DNA of 64,000 nt. Origin: Agapetus fuscipes (Eukaryota; Arthropoda; Insecta; Trichoptera; Glossosomatidae). The notes beneath the pieces are model-generated. The model saw only the letters and a program-made list of their open reading frames with translations, did not search any database and was not told where the DNA came from. Numbering within the stretch: position 1 is the stretch's first letter; each line of letters begins with the position of its first letter. Of the stretch, positions 43,804 through 53,926 are shown one piece after another. The stretch lies in NCBI GenBank assembly GCA_951799405.1, contig OX637334.1:10044001-10108000 (forward strand), read 5' to 3'. The translations under genes and the position numbers were made by a program.

Positions 43804-46446
43804 CTAGCCGCCAACATCACAGATCAACCGCCATTTCTTTCTATCCTTGCATACTTCTTTCATTTCCTCCAGAGTCATAACCTTCTTCATACAAGCTCTT
43901 CTTTTATTATGACTCTGGATATTCCATTCATTCGCAATTTCGGATATTTGGTCCATCCATACCTTTCTCGGTCTTCCTCTACCACGACATCCATCTATTC
44001 TACCAACATATACTTTCTTCGTCAGTCTTTCCTCATTCATTCTCTCCATATGCCCAAACCATCTTAACAAACTTCTTTTAATCTTCACTTTCACACTTTC
44101 TTTTGCACCACATTTTTTTCTTACAAAATCATTCCTCACCCTGTCACTCCGTTTTTTCCCAATCATACTTCTTAGAAAGTCCATTTCAACAGTATGGACT
44201 TTACTAATTTCACTTTCATTCACCGTCCAGGCCTCGCTTCCATACATCAAGGTGGGTAAAAGTATGCCACTGCGTACCGCCAATCGAGCATTTTTAGAAA
44301 TGTTTTGATTTTTGGCGATACAAGCTGTGGCACCCAGTACACACCTGCCCTTCATTACTCTTCTTTCAAGTTCACCTGTCATTCTTCCATCTTTCTCAAA
44401 CTTACTTCCCAAGTATACAAACTCATTTACCACATCAACATTCATTCCGTTTATTCTAAATTCGTAGTTCGTATTTTCTTCATTTCTTTCAAAAATCAAA
44501 ACTTTCGTCTTACTTGCATTCAATTTCAAATAATTACCTAGCAGAGCTTCGTTCAATCTAGAGAGCATCGTTTGCAATTCTACTGCTGAGTCCGATACAA
44601 GAACAGCATCATCCGCATACAGTAGAACACTCACTTTGCTCTCTCCTATCATTAATCCACAATCATCAAGTCTAGCATCTCGAACACACTTGTCCATGAC
44701 TATGTTAAATAGCCATGGGCTCATCACACATCCTTGCCTTACACCCTTAAAAACTTCAAACCATTCACTATACTCATCATCAATACGAACACATGCTGTA
44801 CTATTTTCATAGTTTGCATGCACCGCACCTAGGAGAGCCCCATTCACTCCGTATGCTTTCAAAACATCCCATAACATACCTCTGTCTACTGAGTCAAAAG
44901 CCTTTTCCAAATCTACAAAGGCCGTGAACAGCTTCCGCCTCACCGACAATTGTTTTTCAACAAGTTGTCGTAGAGTAAAAATCTGATCAACACAGCCTCT
45001 ACCGGCCATAAAGCCGGACTGTATATCGGAAATCCTTTCACTAGTAGTCAGAATCACATTTTTTATAATCACCTTACAGAAGACTTTTCCTGGTATACTG
45101 AGTAGACTGATTGGTCTGAAGTTCTGACAGTCTTTTTTGTCCCCTTTACCTTTGTAAATGGGAACAATGACTGCCTTCCTCCAATCCATCGGTACTACTC
45201 CTGCATTCACACAAAGCTTACATAATTCGTACATCCAATCTATCACGCATTCACCTCCTGCTTTCAACATTTCACCATTTATTCCATCAAACCCAGCAGA
45301 CTTTCCATTCTTCAAACATTCAATAGATACTTTTATTTCTTCTTTCAAAATCCTAAATTCATTCTCTTCTGTCATTTTTCTAAACAAAATTCTTTCGCCC
45401 CGACCAAAAATCCCTTCAAAATATTCTTTCCATCTCTTACATACTTCATCCTTCTCCCATACCATCTCACCAACAGCACTTTTGATTCCTGGGGTGGTCA
45501 ATGCAGAATCTTTATTCCTATTGGCACCGACCCATCTCCAGAATTCCTTCCTACTGTCGGTGAAACTCCTGTTCATTTTTTCATCAATCTTTCTCTGTTC
45601 ATTCGCTTTGCTTTCATAAACTACATTCTTCGCCATTTGCTTGGCTATCTTATATTCATCTTCTAGCTTTCTATCATTCCTGTCGTTCAGCCACTTTTTG
45701 TAACATTCCTTCTTCACTTTCACAGCCTCTTTTACTTTAGCATTCCACCAGGCATCCCCTTTCAATCTTCCACCTTTCGTTTCTCCACATACTTTTCGAG
45801 CACATTCAATCATTCCTTCTTTCATAAACTTCCACATGCTTTCAATATCTTTTTCATTAACATTCTTTTCAAGTTCATTCACACTTAACTTTTTTTGTAT
45901 TTCTGATTTATACTTCACTTTCACATTTTCATCACTCAGACTTTCTACTTTTATTCTTGGCTTTCTTACTTTCTTCTTACGTTTCTTCTTTCTTACTTCT
46001 CCAATCATTATTTTAGCGCATAAGAGATAGTGGTCACTGCCTATTTCAGGCCCACGATAGACACGGCTATCTCTTACGGCTCCTCTCAGTCTTTCATCCA
46101 CACAGATGTAGTCAATGATTGTGCGACTTCCCACAATCTGCCTTGTGTACAGATGCACATCCTTATGTCGAAACCATGTGTTTGATGCAAAAAGGCTGTG
46201 CTCTGCACACAAAGCTATCAGGTGTCGCCCATTATCATTGACTACACCTCGTCCACTAGGACCAACAATTTTCACACACTCATCTCTTTGCGTACCTACC
46301 CATCCATTCATATCTCCCAAAATTATAATGTATTCATTCTTCTTGCTTTCGCGCACAACTGCATTCAACTCATTCCAGAATCTCATTTTCACGTCGATAC
46401 ACTCTGAATCTACAGGTGCATAACAGGCCACCAAGAAAATTTTCAT
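43804..46446 (-). CDS. LINE endonuclease-reverse transcriptase, N-truncated
   Basis: The frame is open from the junction at about 46504; the first internal ATG is 46446. Endonuclease C-terminal part: VACYAPVD, ILGDMNGWVG and GSDHYLL (catalytic Asp, Asn and His region); the N-terminal catalytic Asn/Glu are missing. RT: VIVPIYKGKGDKKDCQNFRP, FVDLEKAFDSVDR, GVRQGCVMSPWLFN and LLYADDAVLVS with YADD at about 44618. C-terminal domain: WFGHMERMNEERLTKKVY, RGRGRPRKVWMDQI, DRKKWRLICDVGG. The order fits RTE-type LINEs, often annotated 'craniofacial development protein 2-like'. No internal stops, so young, but it cannot move on its own without the endonuclease N-terminus. Confidence 0.85.
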   Translation of the reverse strand: MKIFLVACYAPVDSECIDVKMRFWNELNAVVRESKKNEYIIILGDMNGWVGTQRDECVKIVGPSGRGVVNDNGRHLIALCAEHSLFASNTWFRHKDVHLYTRQIVGSRTIIDYICVDERLRGAVRDSRVYRGPEIGSDHYLLCAKIMIGEVRKKKRKKKVRKPRIKVESLSDENVKVKYKSEIQKKLSVNELEKNVNEKDIESMWKFMKEGMIECARKVCGETKGGRLKGDAWWNAKVKEAVKVKKECYKKWLNDRNDRKLEDEYKIAKQMAKNVVYESKANEQRKIDEKMNRSFTDSRKEFWRWVGANRNKDSALTTPGIKSAVGEMVWEKDEVCKRWKEYFEGIFGRGERILFRKMTEENEFRILKEEIKVSIECLKNGKSAGFDGINGEMLKAGGECVIDWMYELCKLCVNAGVVPMDWRKAVIVPIYKGKGDKKDCQNFRPISLLSIPGKVFCKVIIKNVILTTSERISDIQSGFMAGRGCVDQIFTLRQLVEKQLSVRRKLFTAFVDLEKAFDSVDRGMLWDVLKAYGVNGALLGAVHANYENSTACVRIDDEYSEWFEVFKGVRQGCVMSPWLFNIVMDKCVRDARLDDCGLMIGESKVSVLLYADDAVLVSDSAVELQTMLSRLNEALLGNYLKLNASKTKVLIFERNEENTNYEFRINGMNVDVVNEFVYLGSKFEKDGRMTGELERRVMKGRCVLGATACIAKNQNISKNARLAVRSGILLPTLMYGSEAWTVNESEISKVHTVEMDFLRSMIGKKRSDRVRNDFVRKKCGAKESVKVKIKRSLLRWFGHMERMNEERLTKKVYVGRIDGCRGRGRPRKVWMDQISEIANEWNIQSHNKRRACMKKVMTLEEMKEVCKDRKKWRLICDVGG

Positions 46447-46504
46447 CCTGTTTGTTTTGAGTTTAACAGTCAAAACTCTTGGAGAGATTTTTGATTTGAA
46501 GCCA

Positions 46505-46806
46505 TCTTGAATTTTCAAGTTGGTGTAATGCCATGTTATGCATACTTAATACATGTCCAAAAAAGTTGATGTAGCCAAAATTTGGTATCTCTAGGTCTTA
46601 TACTTTGGAAAGTGACACACACACATACATACATACATACATACATACATACATACATACATACATACAGACGGACGTTTTTGAAAGATAGTGTTTTTTG
46701 GCATGTCCTGCACCAGGACAACTCATTTCCGTGAAAACCTCGAAATTTTTTTTTCACACCAAATCATAACTTTCTTTTATAGCCTTCGGCTATAGCAAGA
46801 AAGTAA
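46505..46806 (-). repeat. R4 repeat family, upstream part (split by LINE)
   Basis: Minus strand: a near-hairpin ctatagccgaaggctata, then gagttgtcctggtgcaggac (another hairpin), a tetranucleotide run, and ccaacttgaaaattcaagat up to the LINE junction. Same order as 62195-62460. Confidence 0.65.
46616..46668. repeat. (ACAT)n microsatellite
   Basis: About 13 tetranucleotide units (acacacatacatacatac...), part of the R4 repeat. The same position carries (GTAT)n at 47377-47398 and (GTGT)n at 62324-62342. Confidence 0.9.
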
Positions 46807-46904
46807 AAAATGGTTAAACACGCAAAATTGCGCCTGCACTGCGTTGCGTGTGGATTTTCTTGTTCCCGGGGAAGCAAGTCTTGATTTCTTGCGATTTCCA
46901 TAAA

Positions 46905-47112
46905 TTCGTGTGAGGCTTACCAGTTACCACCTGTACTTCAAAAAAATGGTTCACTTTTCCAATGTCACCCCTGTTTCAGATTAGCAAAGCTTGTATTTAT
47001 TTAAGATTTGAGATTTTATTTTTGTAACTACCTACACAATACACATGTGCCACTTGTAACTGCGAACTTCAGCAAGTCTGCTTGAGGGTATACACTAAAG
47101 ATTATATGAGAA
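46905..47112 (+). repeat. LINE 3'-end family copy, diverged
   Basis: From attcgtgtgaggcttaccag through ccaatgtcacccctgtttca (with a deletion after it) to agtctgcttgagggtata. Confidence 0.65.
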
Positions 47113-47218
47113 TTATGTCTAAGAAAACAAAACCTGATATATTTTAGCAATGTTTTTTCATTGTCATTGCCAAAGGCGTTATTGATGTTTTTACAACACA
47201 GTAAAAAAACAAGTGAAA

Positions 47219-48960
47219 AATATTTTTACTTTATAGCAGTCCGAAGGAACTGTTATAAAGTATTGTATTCGTCCGAAAAAAAAAATGAGGTTTCAACGGA
47301 AATGAGTTGTCCTGCACCAGGACATGTAAAAAAAACCTAATTTGTCGAACCTGTCCGTCCGTCCGTATGGATGTATATATGTATGTATGTATGTATGTCC
47401 CAGTCGGAACTACTGATCGCAGAGACACCAATTTTTGGATTTAGAGAATTGACCACCACAGATTATGAAGGGCCGACTGGCATGGCTGCAACCTGAAAAT
47501 TCAAGATGGCTGATATGCAAAAAAAACATAAAATTGCACTTTTCCCAAAAACAGCTCTAACGATTTTCTTTAAAATTTCAGTGTAGTCGTTGCTTAAATT
47601 GCCACTAAGAAAATTAGTTATGGCAACACTCTTGCCAATCTGCGTCAATGGGTTGCCATATGAAAGAAAAAAATGATTGGGATTTTCTCGGAAATGGCTG
47701 AGTTGACTAAAAAATAATGTTCTACAATATTACGCGCAATATAAACTTTTACAAAAAATAAACAACACTTATAAAAAAAATACCTAAAGTAACGTTTACA
47801 CGATCTCAATTTTTTTATCGTAAATATTAAAAAGGCCCATAAAATCGCGATTTTTTAAAACTTGTTTTTAGTTTACAAGAAATAAAAAGTTATATACTTA
47901 TTTGCGATTTTTTTTTCACTCTTTTGAGAATTCAAGATGGCTTCCGAAGAGCTGAAAATTTCAAATGCGATTTTCTCAAAAACGGCTCCAATGATTTTTG
48001 TTAATTTTCAGTATAGTAGTTGCTTGATACATTCTTACCACATTTTGTTATGGCAACATTATTGCTAATTTGCGTCTATGAGTTGCCATATAAAAAAAAA
48101 ACAATTGTGACTTTCTCAGAAGTGAAAGCGTTGACAAAAAAATAATTTTCTACAATATTATACACAACATATAATTCTTTATTAAAATTTAATAAAAAAA
48201 TTGAAAATAATAACAAAAAGTACCGTTCACATGATATCAAAAATTGAAATTAAAAGGCTACAAAATCCCATCAGAACGCCAAAAACTTTTATATATTTTT
48301 AACTTTAATGAAAAGAACTCTCTTATCACTATAATCCATAGTGAAACATTTTTCAAATTTCAAAAAATTAAGATGGCTTTCTAACAGCTGAAAGTTTCAA
48401 ATAGATTTGCTCAAAAACGGCTCTTACGATTTTTTTGAGTAATCGTTATTATAGTAGTGCTATGTAACAACAATAATCATTGCCTCATAATTTTCTTTGT
48501 TTTGGGGGTTGCCATTAAAGGGAAAAAATATTTTAAAATTTCTCGGCAGAGAACGGGTTAACTAAAGCATACAGTTCTACGATTGGAAAGCTCTTTTGTA
48601 AACCTACATACATTATTCATTAATTTTTTCAAAAAAATATTATTAAGTATAGCCACCATACAAAGTGATAAATTTCCATACAAAAAATAATTTTAATATT
48701 TTTCGTAGCAAAACGTCTAATACCCATAAATAAACCTACATAACAATTCGCTCAAACAAGTGCTATGTAACAACAATAACCATTGCCTGATAATACTCTT
48801 TGTTTTGGGGGTTGCGATACAAGAGAAAACAATAATTTAAAATTTCTCGGCAGAGAACGGATTAACTAAATAATAATGTTATACAATTGAAAAGCTCTTA
48901 TATAAACCTACATACATTTATCATAACTTTTTTCAAATAAACATTATATGCTTGTATTCT
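47219..48960 (+). repeat. R4 repeat family with about 430-bp internal modules
   Basis: Head: tagcagtccgaaggaactgt, gagttgtcctgcaccaggac (GTCCTG/CAGGAC hairpin), 'gtccgtccgtccg', (GTAT)n. Then modules starting with an 'aagatggct' phrase at about 47504, 47935 and 48370, each followed by 'tctcaaaaacggctc'-type, 'gttatggcaaca' and 'gttgccatat' blocks. Two shorter related modules lie near 48480-48600 and 48760-48900. No coding frame. Confidence 0.65.
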
Positions 48961-49548
48961 TGGTACTAAAACGCCTAATATAAAATACTAGGCTGCGAGT
49001 CTTAAAATCTAGTAAGTAGTACTTATATAATAATCAATTATAACTTTCCAAAATATCAATGAAAAGTATACCCACCAAACAAAGTGTTAGTTTTTATACA
49101 AACGGGATCAATGATAATAATGCAAAAAGACGATTACCTACTTAAATTGATGAGCTTCATTACTTACACACAACTAATTTTCTTGTTATAAAAATTGACT
49201 ATAACCTAAACATGACAGTATTTTATGCTATAAAGTCATGTGCAGTCACTGTACAGTTTATTTTATTATTCTTTTGCACGATCGACGAACTTGATGTATG
49301 TATATGCAATATGTTAACAATATTTATATAATCAATATATGTACGATATTGATGTGAAGAGCGTGGAGAAGAAATATTTACAAAATCCAGAAAAAAAATC
49401 ACCCTGTTTTTCTGTCGTTTATCGTGAATAAAGAAAAATCAAACAGCCATCCTCGCGATTTGCATGAAAAGGACACAAATACAAAAACAACAAAAATGAA
49501 TTTCACCTTTTATAGATCCTTTTTCTTTTGAATTTACATTGACAATGC
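48961..49548. other. no recognised feature
   Basis: AT-rich sequence; the R4 match fades after about 49090. Confidence 0.45.
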
Positions 49549-49802
49549 TTCCTTGACTTAGGTTGGTATGAGGCTGATCACCCATTCTGTAAAAAATAGT
49601 TAATTTTGCCAATGTCATCCCTGTTTCAGGGAAGGTCGGCAAAAGTTGCAGGGCTTACGTTCATTTGAGTATTGAAATTTTATTTGTAAGTACACATGTA
49701 GTATTTGTAAGCGCGAACTTACACGTGTCTGTTTGTGGGCATGCCCTTTATATGGATCTTAAATGTTAACATATCTTTGCCATTTAAATTAAAGATATTA
49801 TG
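49549..49802 (+). repeat. LINE 3'-end family copy, full unit
   Basis: Starts ccttgacttaggttggtatg, the common 5' edge, and ends catttaaattaaagat. Tail degenerate. Confidence 0.8.
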
Positions 49803-50034
49803 GATTATGTGATTTGAAGTGATAAAAATATTGCATGAGTGATATTCATGGCTGGTCTGAAAGTGGCTTATTGAATTCTGTAGGAAAATAATTGGACGCA
49901 AATATGAGAATCGAGGGGTGGAAGCATTGACTTGATATATCTGTGGACTAGAAACTATTTTATTTTAATGAAAATATACCATACATACGTTTCATTTTAC
50001 TTAACCGCAAATCTGAGGTACGTGAACAAACTAC

Positions 50035-50240
50035 ACCAACCCTTTCAGTTGAAGTGGGGGTATCCTAGCTCCCAAGGGGGCTGGTACTCATTTCTTGTGA
50101 AGGCTGAGTAAACATTGCCGGGATTTTATTTCGGGTTTTTGAAATAAACACCGAAACGGGTAATCATTTCTGACATCCTAAGTGGGATTCGAAACCGAGC
50201 TCTCGGCATGCAATGCAAGCACTCTACCGACTGAGCTAAA
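50035..50240 (-). mobile_element. SINE1 copy
   Basis: Minus-strand head (50180-50240: tttagctcagtcggtagagt, a box B-like ttcgaatccc with changes) and body to ttcaactgaaagggttggtg. Without the 3' segment. Confidence 0.75.
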
Positions 50241-50332
50241 TGGTTTATTTTTGATACTGATGGGATTCGAACCCAAAACCTTCCATTTACGAGTCCGAAG
50301 TGCTGCCACTGAACCGAAAAAGATTGGCAACC
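50241..50332 (-). mobile_element. SINE2 head fragment
   Basis: Minus strand ggttcagtggcagcacttcg, gactcgtaaatggaaggttt and gggttcgaatccc. Joined head to tail with the SINE1. Confidence 0.65.
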
Positions 50333-50944
50333 ACTGTCTTGTTATCAACCAAAGATTGTCGTCCTAATTTGAAAGACCCCATACATGTATCTGTGATGTT
50401 TAGCTATTGAGTTTACATATCTTTAGAATTTTGTTCATAATATGCATTTTTTTCATACTGTCGGTATTCTCATTGTCATTTCAGACGCTTCGAAAATAAA
50501 CCTCGGTTTGATCGAAAATAATGATGTACTCGTACTCATGAAAATGATAACTTCAACATTCTTACAAACAGACGTAAAGCTTGTACTGTAGAGGTCGGGA
50601 AGGTGACCCGAAAAGTGAAAGTTAAAAGTGTTTTAAAAGAATAAAGATTCATATTGTTTACAAAAATAAATTGAGTTGTAATAAATATATTAAAATGAAT
50701 TTAAATTATATTTTAATGAAAGTAGATTTCGGTACATGTAATTAAGTTAAATTAAATAATCAAGATAAAAAATATGCACCTATGTACATATTGCCCGTCG
50801 CTTTTGTATCTACTTATAAAATCAAATAAGTTCTTTAAATTTACTAGGATTTTATTTTAATTTTTGTGAGCACAGAACTCCCTCTATAATCAGGCACTTG
50901 GCTCTTCATAATCAGGCAGTTGTTCGGCGTTTTTTTTTTCAATC
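50333..50944. other. no recognised feature
   Basis: AT-rich; no frame or repeat family. Confidence 0.5.
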
Positions 50945-51235
50945 TATATTATCCCCCGAGAGCTGGGGTTCGAATTCCTCCCAAAGGTGCCAAACACCGT
51001 TTCGGTGTTTATTTAAAATCCAAATTATAAAATACCGGCAAGGTTTACTCAGCCTTCACAATAAATGAAACTGGCCGCATCGAGAGCTGGGAAACCCCTA
51101 CTCAACTGAAGTGATTGGCGTAAGACCAGCCCCCTTACCTTTAAAATAAATATGTTTCACTCGCCACGTGCAATCTTTTCGGGGAAAACGCGACAAGAAG
51201 TTATACTATAAGTGTGGCTTAGTAGTTAGTAACTT
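50945..51235 (+). mobile_element. SINE1 copy, head truncated
   Basis: Begins in the tRNA-like head just before box B (gagagctggggttcgaattc). The remainder is complete to ttatactataagtgtggctta. Confidence 0.7.
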
Positions 51236-51256
51236 ATATTAGTAGCTATTCATAGA

Positions 51257-51481
51257 CATTTTAGTCGTCGGTTGAGCCCACGCTTTGACAAACTAATGAC
51301 GCCTGGGCTGAAAGTCTCATCACCACAGTCATTCTTACCTAGGTACAGAATTTTGGTAATATTTGTAAAAAGACTAATCAGCTGTTCACTTGCGGCCATC
51401 TTGGATTGGCCGTGTGAGCCTAAAACTCTTTTAATGCATCATTAGTTTGTCAAAGCGTGGGCTCAACGGACGACTAAAATG
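51257..51481. mobile_element. MITE with 44-bp terminal inverted repeats
   Basis: cattttagtcgtcggttgag, cccacgctttgacaaactaa and tga pair with the right end (tcattagtttgtcaaagcgt, gggctcaac, gacgactaaaatg). The interior is unique. No clear target duplication. Confidence 0.7.
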
Positions 51482-51589
51482 CACCGCTAGTATCTTTTTC
51501 TTTCTTGGTCTATGTTATAGAGAGAGGAAAGGAAAACAGAATTGAACTTATGTGTTAACTTATATGTGATGTTATATTCAATGTAGAAA

Positions 51590-51905
51590 TGTATGAAAGG
51601 AATATGCAAGGACCGAAAAAATGGCGGTTGATATGCAATGTTGGCGTCTAAGGCTTGATATTTCATAAAGTTTTTTTTTAATTCATCCATTGTTTTTGTT
51701 ATAAAGCTAATACCAGTAAAGTGTTTGTTTCCCGAAATCTGTTTCTTTACACTTTCGTAGGTATGAGGCTGGTCACCCATACCTACTGAAGAAATTAGAT
51801 GACTTTTTAAGAATATCCCACCTGCTTCATGAACATGCGACACTGAATATTAATTAATGTGAATCTTAATTGTTACATCATATCTTTGCTACTTAGATCA
51901 TATAT
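51590..51905 (+). pseudogene. 5'-truncated RTE-like LINE fragment
   Basis: Starts in the last codons: MQGPKKWRLICNVGV then stop, aligning with the LINE C-terminus (DRKKWRLICDVGG). The 3' UTR includes a diverged unit with an internal deletion (51755-51900). The gypsy element is inserted 17 bp downstream. Confidence 0.75.
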
Positions 51906-51921
51906 TATTTATGTAATATAC

Positions 51922-52196
51922 TGTAACGATTATGCTGTGTGAAGGAATATCCTCGAAGCGACTAGTGCTTCTAGACTAAGTACTTGTAACAATAATTATT
52001 ATTCGAGAACAAAATAGATAGATCCGTATAAGGAGAGCGGACAGTCGCTTGCGGGCATTCTGTAATTGAGCATCGACCTGTAAAGTACTAACTGAAACAT
52101 TGTAAAACAGAACAGAAAATAAATCTAAATAAATACAAATCCTCGTTTTTATTAAACAAGTTAGTTAAATCTATTGAACCTGCTAAAACCGGTACA
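51922..52196 (+). repeat. 5' LTR
   Basis: 275 bp, tgtaacgattatgctgtgtg to ctaaaaccggtaca. Includes gtataaggagagcgg (TATA-like, about 52036) and aataaatctaaataaat near the 3' end, which could serve as a polyadenylation signal. Same sequence as 58161-58435 as far as I can see. Confidence 0.93.
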
Positions 52197-52198
52197 AT

Positions 52199-52212
52199 TG
52201 GTGTCAGGTGGG
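52199..52212 (+). promoter_or_regulatory. primer-binding site, tRNA-Leu-like
   Basis: TGGTGTCAGGTGGG begins 2 bp after the LTR. TGGTGTCAG complements the CTGACACCA end of tRNA-Leu; the match beyond is partial. Confidence 0.7.
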
Positions 52213-52621
52213 AATAGAATTTAAATAAAATAAATAAAAGACGTTAAAGTGATAAGTTCTAAATTTAAAAAAAATCTGCATTGACAATGTTTTAAATATT
52301 AAAATATTTCGTGGACATTATAAAATTTATAATTATTGTGCGTAACTAACTACCTAGGTACCTACAACATTCGCTAATTCAAAATTATTATTGACTATTA
52401 TTATGTACCTACGCTGTTGTTACTGACAGCCGAAGTGATATTGTGTTTGAAGCAGGTAGGTACCTACCTACTTGTGCAAAACATTTTTGAAATAAAAATA
52501 AATTATTATTGTAAAAAGTGAAAGAATTACAAAAACCCATATAGTTCGGCATTCCATTTAAATTTTGTTATTTTCGTAAATAAATAAATAAAAAAAATAT
52601 ACAAATAAATTGAAGTGAAAC

Positions 52622-53926
52622 ATGGCCCAGTATATTGCCGTGTTGGACTTAAAAGTTTGTGAGCTAAAGGATGAGCTCATTGAACGCGACCTTGAAAGCA
52701 CTGGCAACAAAAATGCCTTGCAAGCGAGGCTTATGGAAGCCCTGGAGAAAAATGGAGAAGACCCGAACGCTTTTGTTTTATTATCGGGAAAGAATCGGGG
52801 CTTTGACGAGCTTAATCTCAGCATCATCGAGAGCTCCAAAAGTTTGAAGGAAGAGATGGCCGAGAGCTCCAAAAGTTTAAAGGAAGAGATGGCCGACAAT
52901 TCCAGAACCCTGGAAGAGAAGCTGGGGACCCTTAAGAATGAGATGGCTGACAACTCTAAAGCCCTTGAGGCTCTGGCAGAGAATATGGCGGAGAGCAACA
53001 AAAATCTCAAGGAGGAACTGAGTGGTTTGATGGCGCAGAACTTAACCAGTCTCGAAGAAAAGCTCGATGAAAAGATTTCTGAAGGTTCCCGAGCGGTGAT
53101 GGAAATTGAGGCACGTGTTGCAAGCCTTGAAAACCGTCTTCGTGCCGCCGTGAGTAGTGAAAAGCCTTTGCCGGATGATAAAACACGGCATGAACTTAAC
53201 GAAGACACCGTGACTGGTAAAACCATTCCTAAAAAACATGATTTACCAACTTTCGATGGGAAGTCATCCTGGGAAGGGTACATGACCCTATTCGAAACGG
53301 CAGCTATGTTGGGAAATTGGTCTCCACAGAGCAAGGCGTCCATGCTCAGCCTGTCACTTAGAGGAGATGCTCTGCGTGTGCTGCAGTCCATTCCTTTGGA
53401 AAACCGAGGGAATTATTTGGAGCTGAAGCAGCGCCTAGACATGCGCTTTGGGCACAAGTACCTGGAACAACTTTACAAATCCCAGCTAAATACCAGAGTA
53501 CAGACAGCAAAGGAAAGTCTTCAAGAATTCGAGATGGACATTGCCCGACTAGTGAGAGATGCATACCCCTCAGCCCCTGACGACATTTATGAGAGTCTGG
53601 CCGTGGACAAATTCCTCAATGGACTGCATGAATGGGAGACACAACAAGCGGTGAAACTGGCCCACCCAAAGACACTTAATGAGGCTTTAACCCAAGCATT
53701 GGAGTTTGAGGCCATCAAACAATCGATCAGAGGACATGTCAAAGTACGCGGTGTTGATGCAGAAGAAGCCAAGCCACCTTCGATTGAAGAACTAATCGAA
53801 AAGGTGTTGGAACGGCTAAGGCCCAGGAGGCGAGGAATACGCTGCTGGAACTGCGGCCAACTGGGTCATCTGAGCATCAAATGTCCAAAACCCCAGAAAC
53901 CCAAACCACAAGTCTCGGAAAACTAG
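52622..53926 (+). CDS. gag: Gag with SAP-like domain, coiled coil and CCHC knuckle
   Basis: 434 residues from ATG 52622. Residues 4-45 fit a SAP motif (LKDELIERDLESTGNK then LQARLMEAL), a fold usually associated with DNA or chromatin binding. Residues about 63-150 are Glu/Lys/Ser-rich heptads built from an 11-residue repeat (ESSKSLKEEMA), with two copies almost identical at DNA level (33 bp). Residues about 205-370 form a retrotransposon capsid-like region (KKHDLPTFDGKSSWEGY, ESLQEFEMDIARLVRDAYP). Residues 408-421 are a CCHC knuckle (CWNCGQLGHLSIKC). Leader from the primer site to ATG is about 420 bp. Ends 46 bp inside the pol frame. Confidence 0.9.
   Translation: MAQYIAVLDLKVCELKDELIERDLESTGNKNALQARLMEALEKNGEDPNAFVLLSGKNRGFDELNLSIIESSKSLKEEMAESSKSLKEEMADNSRTLEEKLGTLKNEMADNSKALEALAENMAESNKNLKEELSGLMAQNLTSLEEKLDEKISEGSRAVMEIEARVASLENRLRAAVSSEKPLPDDKTRHELNEDTVTGKTIPKKHDLPTFDGKSSWEGYMTLFETAAMLGNWSPQSKASMLSLSLRGDALRVLQSIPLENRGNYLELKQRLDMRFGHKYLEQLYKSQLNTRVQTAKESLQEFEMDIARLVRDAYPSAPDDIYESLAVDKFLNGLHEWETQQAVKLAHPKTLNEALTQALEFEAIKQSIRGHVKVRGVDAEEAKPPSIEELIEKVLERLRPRRRGIRCWNCGQLGHLSIKCPKPQKPKPQVSEN

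Larger units (their letters stand above)
43447..46504 (-). mobile_element. RTE-like LINE, 5'-truncated, about 3.06 kb
   Basis: Inserted within an R4 repeat: the host phrase 'ttcaagatggc|tgccatacaaa', intact at 62449, is cut here between 46505 and 43446. The 3' end is (GATTA)n. Truncated inside the endonuclease domain, as expected from incomplete target-primed reverse transcription. Contains the coding region to 43804 and a 357-bp 3' UTR. Confidence 0.85.

Noticed and set aside
44305..46423. plus-strand frames of 78-153 codons
   Set aside because: Antisense shadows of the LINE polyprotein at 43804-46446.
52558..53391. 277-codon minus-strand frame
   Set aside because: Antisense to gag; its Ser/Leu-rich repeats mirror the Gag coiled-coil repeats.
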